Shown here piece by piece: positions 58,192 to 64,000 of a stretch of DNA of 64,000 bases. The translations under genes and the position numbers were made by a program. Origin of the DNA: Fibrobacter sp. UWB13 (GTDB lineage: Bacteria > Fibrobacterota > Fibrobacteria > Fibrobacterales > Fibrobacteraceae); the NCBI RefSeq assembly GCF_900177805.1, contig NZ_FXAX01000001.1:682001-746000 (forward strand), in the 5' to 3' direction. Numbering within the stretch: the stretch's first letter is position 1; every line of letters starts with the position of its first letter. The notes beneath the pieces are model-generated. The model saw only the letters and a program-made list of their open reading frames with translations. It was not told where the DNA came from and ran no database searches.

Positions 58192-59796
58192 CACGGACGC
58201 CACATCCAAATGCTTGTATGCATTCGGGATAACGTTGTCTTCAAGCAAAATCTTGTACGTAAGACCATCGACAAAAGCCGTCCAGCAGGCTTCAATGATG
58301 TTGCTCGAAACGCCGACCATGTTCCAGTAGCCGTGTTCATCACCAAACGTCGTCCACACGCGAACCGTCGCATCGGATGCCACATTGGAACCGAGCACGC
58401 GCACCTTGAAGTCGTCCAAGCGCACACTTTCCATGCACGGGAAGAACGGCAAAAGCGCCTTACGGAGAGCGGCATCAAGAGCGTTCACCGGACCGTCACC
58501 TTCGCTCACCTGATGACTAATCTTGTCGCCCACCTGGAGTTTGACCGTCGCCTGCGACACAGAAACACCCTGCGGCGTCTTGTCTTCAATCACGCGGTAG
58601 TTGAGCACTTTGAACGGTTCCTTGACCATTCCCAAGTGGCGATAGACCAAGAGCTTGAAGCTTGCTTCTGCACTGTCAAAATGCCAGCCAGCGTTTTCAC
58701 GTTCCTTGATTTCCTTGAGGAGGCTTGCCACCACCGGATCCTTCTTATCGATGCCCGGCTTAATCGCCTTGAGCTTTTCGACAACGAGAGAACCACCGGC
58801 CTGGTCGCTTGTCACGAATACGCGGTCGTTGCCCACAGTATGCGGGTCGATATGTTCAAAGCTGCGGCTAACCTTCATGACGCCATCGATATGAGCGCCA
58901 CCCTTATGGGCAAAGGCAGCATCACCCACATACGGAGCATGCACGTCGCTCGGCAAGTTCACAATCTGGTCGATGTTGCTGCTCAACTGGCGCAAGTGAG
59001 AGAGCTTCTTGGCAGCCGTAAAATCGCAGTCCATCTTGAACTTCAAATCGGCGGCAATCGTCGTGAGGTTTGCGTTACCACAGCGTTCACCGTAGCCATT
59101 CACCACGCCCTGCACCATCACGCAGCCCGCCTTCACAGCGTAAATCGAGTTTGCCACGGCAAGTCCACTGTCATTATGCACGTGGATGCCAAGCGGCGTC
59201 GAAATTCTAGCCTGAACCTTCTTTACGATTTCTTCGATTTCCCACGGCATCGTTCCGCCGTTCGTATCGCAAAGCACGATGCAATCGGCATGGCCAAGTT
59301 CGGCTGCCTTGAGCGTTTCGAGCGCGTATTCCGGATTAGCCTTATAGCCATCGAAGAAATGTTCCGCATCGTAAATCACCTCTTCGGAATGTTCCTTGAG
59401 GTATGCGACCGAAGACTCGATCATGTCGAGGTTTTCTTCGAGAGTCGTGCGGATAACGTCCGTTACATGCAAATCCCAGCTCTTGCCGAAAATCGTCTTG
59501 ACCGGAGCTTCGGACTTGATGAGCGCCTGCAAAAGCGGGTCGTTCTCGGGCAAAATACCCGGACGGCGCGTGCTGCCAAATGCGGCAATCTTTGCATGTT
59601 TGAGCTTTACGTCCTTGATGAGCTTGAAAAATTCCTCATCGGTCGGATTGCTGGGATTCGGCCAACCGCCTTCAATATAGTCAAATCCAAAGTGGTCCAA
59701 AATTCGAGCGATCTGGACTTTATCAGCTAGGGAGAGACTTATTTTACGGTCTTGGTTACCGTCACGGAGCGTTGTATCGTATAAAAGGACTTTCAT
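58189..59796 (-). CDS. cimA: Citramalate synthase
   Basis: Condenses pyruvate and acetyl-CoA to (R)-citramalate, the first step of a threonine-independent isoleucine route. 535 residues: an HMGL-type TIM barrel starting VLLYDTTLRDGNQDRKISLSL (metal/substrate motif RDGNQ), IEGGWPNPSNPTDEEFF (the family's EGGWPGSNPKD-type motif), CDTNGGTMPWEIEEIV, GIHVHNDSGLAVANS (HxH metal ligands) and GYGERCGNANL, then a linker and a C-terminal regulatory (LeuA dimer) domain, usually the isoleucine feedback site. The EGGWP motif and length separate it from LeuA and homocitrate synthase. Confidence 0.93.
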   Translation of the reverse strand: MKVLLYDTTLRDGNQDRKISLSLADKVQIARILDHFGFDYIEGGWPNPSNPTDEEFFKLIKDVKLKHAKIAAFGSTRRPGILPENDPLLQALIKSEAPVKTIFGKSWDLHVTDVIRTTLEENLDMIESSVAYLKEHSEEVIYDAEHFFDGYKANPEYALETLKAAELGHADCIVLCDTNGGTMPWEIEEIVKKVQARISTPLGIHVHNDSGLAVANSIYAVKAGCVMVQGVVNGYGERCGNANLTTIAADLKFKMDCDFTAAKKLSHLRQLSSNIDQIVNLPSDVHAPYVGDAAFAHKGGAHIDGVMKVSRSFEHIDPHTVGNDRVFVTSDQAGGSLVVEKLKAIKPGIDKKDPVVASLLKEIKERENAGWHFDSAEASFKLLVYRHLGMVKEPFKVLNYRVIEDKTPQGVSVSQATVKLQVGDKISHQVSEGDGPVNALDAALRKALLPFFPCMESVRLDDFKVRVLGSNVASDATVRVWTTFGDEHGYWNMVGVSSNIIEACWTAFVDGLTYKILLEDNVIPNAYKHLDVASV

Positions 59797-59824
59797 GTGA
59801 GTAAAAATAGAAATTTATAAAAAT

Positions 59825-59890
59825 GGCGATGCCGGAATAAATCCGGCATGACAGCATAATGAGCTATGTCAGAACAGATCTGGCATGACA
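59825..59890. repeat. Two dispersed ATGACA-ending palindromes
   Basis: GATGCCGGA-ATAAA-TCCGGCATGACA (59828-59852) is a near copy of 50094-50119 with compensating G/C changes in both arms; a decayed GATCTGGCATGACA end follows at 59877-59890. Confidence 0.7.
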
Positions 59891-59920
59891 GCTTAATACG
59901 CGAAAAGCGACAAGTAGTCG

Positions 59921-61036
59921 TTACTCGCGATCGTCGAGGGGTTCGGCGTCTTCGGGTTCTTCAACAGTCCATTCGCGGATGTGCTTAGCAAGTTCAGTTG
60001 CTCCAGCGCGTTCCACCTCATCCGAAATCGCATTCAGCTCGGATGCATCGAGGCCCGGCAAATCGCGTTCGTAATGATTAACGTAGCTTTCGAGCAATTC
60101 GAACTTCTTGAGATTTGCAAGGAGCATCATCAAGCTCGTATCGCACTTGCCGCTATCGCGGTACTTGATGTGATCGAACAAAAGCTTATCGACGCTAGCG
60201 TCGTCCTTAAGCATGCAGAGTCTTGAAAGATTCATGACCTTCGGGTAGCATTCGTACAAACGCGTGGCGTACTTGAGGCAATCCGTCTTGCGGCCTTCGC
60301 GGTCAGCAATGGCAGCCTGCAAATCGAGGAACGCTTCTTCGTCTTCGGCACCCGGATCTTTCACATCACCGAGCCACTGCTTTGCCATGGAAATGTTGCC
60401 AGCGACAAAGTAAGAGTTTGCAATATCGATGAGCGTTGCATTGCTCTTGTCCGGATCCTTGTAAAGCGAAGCCTTCGCAAAGTTTTCGGTATCCTTGATG
60501 GCATCCGCCATGTCGCAAATCGCATCGAGAACGTCTTCGCGATTTTCAAGTTCCGTCGCATCAATCACGCTCAGGAGCTCTTCAATCAAAGCCTTTGCAC
60601 GTTCCACCGGCATTACATCTTCAATCGAGAGGAACACGACTTCGCGACCTTCCCCACCCACGTGACGCACCGCCAAATCGTGGATCAGGTCCGCAATGTA
60701 ATCCTTGTCGTCATAAGTCTTGGCGACTTCAATAAAGAACGTTCCGGCATCGTAGAACAAGTCGTTCCACGTATCCATTTCTTCGTCGTCTGCCTTGAAA
60801 GCCAAGAAATCGCAGCGAAGCGTCCAAGCCAAAAGTTCAAGCTGGAGCTTCACATCCTTGATTTTTTCAATATCATCAAGACCGTTCGCAATAGCCTCGT
60901 ACAGTTCGTCCGGGCGGTGCAACAAACGGCTTTGTCCGTTCACAATTTCGCAAAGAGTCTTGCGAAGACGGTCTTCTTTACCACGAAAAGCCGCCTCAGC
61001 AGAAGGCGACTTCCAAAATTTTTTCTTTTTAGCCAT
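59921..61036 (-). CDS. Helical-repeat protein of unknown function
   Basis: 371 residues, acidic and almost entirely alpha-helical, starting with a basic MAKKKKFWKSPSAEAAFRGKEDRL and ending in an acidic tail (VEEPEDAEPLDDRE). Repeated helix pairs resembling TPR/SEL1-type units can be seen around 185-310 (NATLIDIANSYFVAGNISMAKQWLGDV, EAFLDLQAAIADREGRKTDCLKYATRLYECYPKVMNLSRLC). No catalytic motif, signal peptide or membrane segment. I do not recognise the family. TACATTTA lies 4 nt before ATG with no Shine-Dalgarno. Strong codon bias shows it is a real, well-expressed cytoplasmic protein. Confidence 0.75.
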   Translation of the reverse strand: MAKKKKFWKSPSAEAAFRGKEDRLRKTLCEIVNGQSRLLHRPDELYEAIANGLDDIEKIKDVKLQLELLAWTLRCDFLAFKADDEEMDTWNDLFYDAGTFFIEVAKTYDDKDYIADLIHDLAVRHVGGEGREVVFLSIEDVMPVERAKALIEELLSVIDATELENREDVLDAICDMADAIKDTENFAKASLYKDPDKSNATLIDIANSYFVAGNISMAKQWLGDVKDPGAEDEEAFLDLQAAIADREGRKTDCLKYATRLYECYPKVMNLSRLCMLKDDASVDKLLFDHIKYRDSGKCDTSLMMLLANLKKFELLESYVNHYERDLPGLDASELNAISDEVERAGATELAKHIREWTVEEPEDAEPLDDRE

Positions 61037-61040
61037 GTTC

Positions 61041-61048
61041 TAAATGTA
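61041..61048 (-). promoter_or_regulatory. TAnnTTTA box of the helical-repeat gene
   Basis: TACATTTA on the minus strand, four bases before ATG; variant of the TAnnTTTG box at the leaderless spacing. Confidence 0.35.
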
Positions 61049-61052
61049 GAAA

Positions 61053-62549
61053 TTACTCAGTCCAAGTAAAAGCCGGATAGCCACCAAACGTAGCCGAACC
61101 CGCCTTCCAAGCGCTGCCGGTTCCGTTCAAAGTGGCGATGAACGTTGCCGCCTTCATTTCATCAGTCGTAAAGCCTGTCGGGAGTTCCATGTTCATCTGG
61201 CTTGCTACAACGAGGCACGTTCCACCGACAGTCTTGTCATAATAGACATTAGACACGGTTACCGTCGAAGAAGCCTTACCTGCAACAGTACCCGAGACGT
61301 TGTTATCAGGGACCTTACCGGCATTGTAACCAATATCGACCTTAGATTCTCCATCGACAATACCCATAATTCCACCCATATTCGTGGCGGTACCTGAGAC
61401 TTCAGCGATGTTGAAAACATTCGTGACCGTAGCGCCTTTCACGCTACCAAAGACACCACCTGCAGACAAAACTTTCTTCACGGTAACAACACCAGCATTA
61501 AAGACTTCGCTTAACACAGACTTGCTCGATGCTACAGCAATGACACCACCGACATTGCTCATGGCACTTTCATCAGCATTCACAGAACCATAGTTGCCAG
61601 CATGGTCCAGCTTTGTAGCAGAAAGCGTTGCCATTACACCGCCGACATCCTTTGTTCCCGAAACCTTGCCATAGTTAAACAAATCACGGACAAAGCCTTC
61701 ACCTTCCGTCACGGAACCATCACTATTGACAGTCGTTGCAAAAGCGCCAGCAACACCACCGACCGTGGACTTACCAAAGACTTCGGCCTTATTCGTCAAA
61801 TGGTCAAAAGCACCATCTTGCAAACGACCGACGACACCACCAACGGAATTTTCACCTTTCACGACACCCGAGACCACGACGTTAGCCACCGAAACATGAG
61901 AAGCTTCGCCAATCAAACCGCCAACGCGGTCCATACCGCTAACATCGATATCTTCGAGAACGCAATTATCGACAACAGAAGAATCCATCTTGCCAGCAAG
62001 GGCTCCTGCATAAGTACCCACCACCATTTTAGCACTCTTCAGAACAACATTCTTAACCACGGCACCGCGTGCAAGACCAAACAAGCCCTTATAACTAGCC
62101 GTATCGTTAATCGTCATCCCCGAGATGGTCTTGGAATCGCCATCAAAGGTTCCGCTAAAGGGGCGGTTGCCTAAACCATAAGCATTCTTTCCAAAAAGAC
62201 CGATCGGCTCCCACGCTTCCGTAAGAGCAATATCAGCCGTTTGCTTGAAATACTTATCCTTGAAAGTCATTGAGGAATCGTTCACATAAAAAGCAAGCGC
62301 TTTCAGTTCCTGTTCATTCGAAATCTGATACGGGTTTTCAGCAGATCCATCACCTTGTGGCCAAATCAGGGAATAATCCCTTTCAATCGGTTTCAAATCA
62401 TCATCGAGAATATTAGGAGGGGGTTCTGTTTTAGAGGTATCCTGCGGAGTCTCACTATGTGAAGAAGGTCTTACCGATGCAGCATCATCGCTGCAAGCAA
62501 ACAGAAACATGGGCAAAGTAGCCACTGACAAAATTTTTGCAAAACGCAT
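61053..62549 (-). CDS. Lipoprotein with GLUG-type repeats
   Basis: 498 residues with a lipobox (LPMFLFAC, Cys about 19), a Ser/Pro/Thr linker (about 22-50), then DYSLIWPQGDGSAENPYQISNEQELKALAFYV, the typical entry of GLUG-repeat proteins, and a right-handed beta-helix-like series of repeats: YKGLFGLARGAVVKNVVLKS, VGGLIGEASHVSVANVVVSG, VGGVVGRLQDGAFDHL, VGGVAGAFATTV, VGGVMATLSATKL and so on (repeating 'vGG..G......v.n......G'). It ends GGYPAFTWTE. Probably an outer-surface adhesion or glycan-contact protein; no enzymatic residues seen. ATG 62549 has AGAGG at 6 nt; an in-frame TTG lies six bases upstream. Confidence 0.85.
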   Translation of the reverse strand: MRFAKILSVATLPMFLFACSDDAASVRPSSHSETPQDTSKTEPPPNILDDDLKPIERDYSLIWPQGDGSAENPYQISNEQELKALAFYVNDSSMTFKDKYFKQTADIALTEAWEPIGLFGKNAYGLGNRPFSGTFDGDSKTISGMTINDTASYKGLFGLARGAVVKNVVLKSAKMVVGTYAGALAGKMDSSVVDNCVLEDIDVSGMDRVGGLIGEASHVSVANVVVSGVVKGENSVGGVVGRLQDGAFDHLTNKAEVFGKSTVGGVAGAFATTVNSDGSVTEGEGFVRDLFNYGKVSGTKDVGGVMATLSATKLDHAGNYGSVNADESAMSNVGGVIAVASSKSVLSEVFNAGVVTVKKVLSAGGVFGSVKGATVTNVFNIAEVSGTATNMGGIMGIVDGESKVDIGYNAGKVPDNNVSGTVAGKASSTVTVSNVYYDKTVGGTCLVVASQMNMELPTGFTTDEMKAATFIATLNGTGSAWKAGSATFGGYPAFTWTE

Positions 62550-62602
62550 ATTCAACCTCTTGTGAAGATTCCACGACTCCTCAGCTTAAATTAAATAAAA
62601 AA

Positions 62603-62626
62603 AGACCAGAACGTACGTCCTGGTCT
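62603..62626 (-). terminator. slyD terminator
   Basis: On the minus strand AGACCAG-GACGTACGTT-CTGGTCT followed by TTTTTTTATTT, about 50 nt after the slyD stop. Confidence 0.8.
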
Positions 62627-62675
62627 AGTCTTTTTTTCATATTTCGCGAGATTTTCGAAATCTCAGCAATAAGCC

Positions 62676-63257
62676 TTACTTGCCGTGATGTTCAGCGTGG
62701 TGTTCGCAACCGCAGCCGCCATTGCCATCGCAGTTTTCCTTATTGCCATGACCACCGCATTCGCATTCGTGATCACCATCGTGACCACCGCAGCAGCAGT
62801 GGTGTTCAAACGGCTTGAGGTCTTCTTCGGTAGCTTCGCGAACAGAGACAACTTCAATAGCAAAGTTGAGGTTCTTGCCAGCAAGTTCGTGGTTCGCATC
62901 GATAATAGCCGTCTTTTCGCCAACAGACTTGATGCGAATCTGCATCGGACCACCCGGAGTCTGGGCATAGAAAGCCATGCCTGCTTCGACCTTATCGACT
63001 CCCTGGAACACGTTCAGCGGAACTTCCTGAGTCATGCGTTCGTCGTATTCGCCGTAGCCTTCTGCCGGAATGACGACAACGTCAAACTTGTCGCCCACAT
63101 CGTGACCGACCATAGCCTTTTCGAGACCCGGGACGATCATGCGCATGCCCTGGATGTACTGGAGCGGTTCGCGACCTTCAGAGGAATCGATAACCGCACC
63201 TTCATCGGACTTCAGGGTGTAGTGCATCTGGACGACTGTTTTTTCTGCAATTTTCAT
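62676..63257 (-). CDS. slyD: FKBP-type peptidylprolyl isomerase SlyD
   Basis: Prolyl isomerase, chaperone and nickel/zinc-binding protein. 193 residues: FKBP domain at 1-70 and 120-145 (VVQMHYTLKSDEGAVIDSSEG, GMRMIVPGLEKAMVGHDVGDKFDVVVIPAEGYGEYDE), the insert-in-flap chaperone domain (about 72-120: VPLNVFQGVDKVEAGMAFYAQTPGG), and a His/Cys/Gly-rich tail from about 150 (HHCCCGGHDGDHECECGGHG, CGCEHHAEHHGK) that binds divalent metals. In E. coli SlyD this tail supplies Ni for hydrogenase. The start has AAAGGATATTT upstream and TACATTTG lies 48 nt before ATG. Confidence 0.95.
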   Translation of the reverse strand: MKIAEKTVVQMHYTLKSDEGAVIDSSEGREPLQYIQGMRMIVPGLEKAMVGHDVGDKFDVVVIPAEGYGEYDERMTQEVPLNVFQGVDKVEAGMAFYAQTPGGPMQIRIKSVGEKTAIIDANHELAGKNLNFAIEVVSVREATEEDLKPFEHHCCCGGHDGDHECECGGHGNKENCDGNGGCGCEHHAEHHGK

Positions 63258-63305
63258 AAATATCCTTTAGAATCGCGAGCGAACCCGCGGTTGAATCTTG
63301 ATGCC

Positions 63306-63313
63306 CAAATGTA
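63306..63313 (-). promoter_or_regulatory. TAnnTTTG box of slyD
   Basis: TACATTTG on the minus strand, 48 nt before the slyD ATG, in the gap after the nadE stop. Confidence 0.45.
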
Positions 63314-63324
63314 GAAAAAAGAGG

Positions 63325-64000
63325 CTAAGCACTCAGCTGGCTTTCGCGGTATTCGCCACCGAAAGCATGACCGCTCACAGAGAGGATCGGCGGGAACTGG
63401 ATGCGCTTTGCCAAAGCAAGTCCCTTGAACCTGCGATACCAAAGACGCATGTCTTCAATAACCGCTTCGACTGTCGGCAAATGAGCCTTGAAGTAAGCTG
63501 CATCCACACCGAGCGATTCGCAAATCATTCCTTCCATCGCAAGCTTTTCGGTAAATTCAAGGCTCACACCCTTTTCCACCCACATCGCAAAGAGCTTGTC
63601 GTGGTACGGGTAAAGAATCGGGTCACCCTTGCCTTCGTCGACGTTCATCGCTTCGGAAAGTTCAGCACTCGCCGGAATATCGATCGATGCAGTCGGGATA
63701 ATTTCCTTGTCACGGTTGATGTAGCGAGCCAAAGCATAGACCTGAGTTTTCCACAAGTCACCAAGAGCGCACATTACACCGCAAGTATCGCCATACAGCG
63801 TGCAGTAGCCGACCATCGCTTCACTCTTGTTGCCATTGCAAGTCACGCCTGCGCCGACCACAGATGCAACCGTTGAAAGGATCGATGCGGAACGCGTCCT
63901 CGCCTGCAAGTTCTCGTGGTTGATTCCAGCGACTTTCATCACAGTATCGTTACGCACAAAAGAGCAACGTTCCAGCGTATGGCAAACAGATTCGATAATG
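63325..64000 (-). CDS. nadE: NAD+ synthase, C-terminal part (runs off the window)
   Basis: Final step of NAD synthesis: amidates nicotinic acid adenine dinucleotide using ATP. The frame is open to the right edge (residues reading IIESVCHTLERCSFVRNDTV... at the edge), so the start and the P-loop are outside the window. What is visible is the conserved synthetase domain: NHENLQARTRSASILSTVAS, TCNGNKSEAMVGYCTLYGDT, LGDLWKTQVYALARYIN, then PASAELSEAM, DPILYPYHDKLF and a C-terminal helical end. NKSE and YGDTCG match the substrate-binding loops. The full enzyme is probably the glutamine-dependent form, judging from the sequence type; that cannot be confirmed here. Confidence 0.92.
   Translation of the reverse strand, partial: IIESVCHTLERCSFVRNDTVMKVAGINHENLQARTRSASILSTVASVVGAGVTCNGNKSEAMVGYCTLYGDTCGVMCALGDLWKTQVYALARYINRDKEIIPTASIDIPASAELSEAMNVDEGKGDPILYPYHDKLFAMWVEKGVSLEFTEKLAMEGMICESLGVDAAYFKAHLPTVEAVIEDMRLWYRRFKGLALAKRIQFPPILSVSGHAFGGEYRESQLSA

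Noticed and set aside
58210-59730. 506-codon frame antisense to cimA
   Set aside because: Codon-bias shadow; the sense strand encodes a full citramalate synthase.

Overview
The window comes from a bacterium of the Fibrobacter group, most likely a Fibrobacter species (inferred from gene content; no database was searched). The pointers are a secreted GH5 cellulase with a signal peptide and a basic C-terminal tail, a surface protein with a long poly-Ser linker and a sorting-tail-like C-terminus, PPi-dependent phosphofructokinase, citramalate synthase, many lipoproteins and outer-membrane barrels, and Bacteroidetes-like TAnnTTTG boxes just upstream of genes. Genes are dense, on both strands, mostly single or in pairs.

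Layout. 0-9 kb: end of an unrecognised gene, ogt, a small Rossmann-like protein, pfp, prfB (with its programmed +1 frameshift), a parvulin-like periplasmic protein, the agmatine-to-putrescine pair aguB/aguA, and rnhA. 8.5-17.6 kb: a half-size glycosyltransferase-like protein, a PHP phosphoesterase, two outer-membrane barrels, a Na+/Ca2+ exchanger, pepA and guaA. 17.7-25.1 kb: a type I restriction-modification locus (hsdM, hsdS, hsdR) with an Rpn-type nuclease gene between S and R. 25.2-31.9 kb: a lipoprotein coupled to an SMR efflux gene, glyS, the poly-Ser surface protein, hflX, pgpA. 32-38.7 kb: an NSS transporter, fabF with a DUF2279 gene, orn, a penicillin-binding transpeptidase, lgt. 38.7-52.2 kb is the accessory and least understood part: a protein with a divergent diadenylate-cyclase (DAC) core, a TIGR01440 protein, a lipoprotein with an apparently permuted solute-binding domain, a CxxCxxCC/SprT-like pair, a TPR lipoprotein/barrel pair, GH5 cellulase, a DUF4419 lipoprotein, a lone M41-like HEAGH protein overlapping an alpha/beta hydrolase, and a RhuM-like protein with a PLD-like end. 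52.4-64 kb: purL, hisD, cimA, a helical-repeat protein, a GLUG lipoprotein, slyD and the 3' part of nadE.

The intergenic DNA is unusual. It holds (i) dispersed palindromes ending in (A/G)ATGACA, one of which lies inside a lipoprotein gene; (ii) degenerate arrays with 7-bp periodicity; (iii) two copies of a GGCGARYGCCGCG element; (iv) three 36-bp inverted repeats TGCTACTAAA-N16-TTTAGTAGCA between purL and hisD. Many start codons have a TAnnTTTG-like box only 4-10 nt upstream and no Shine-Dalgarno sequence, which suggests leaderless transcripts.

All functional calls are from reading the translated sequence. No alignment, structure prediction or database search was run.
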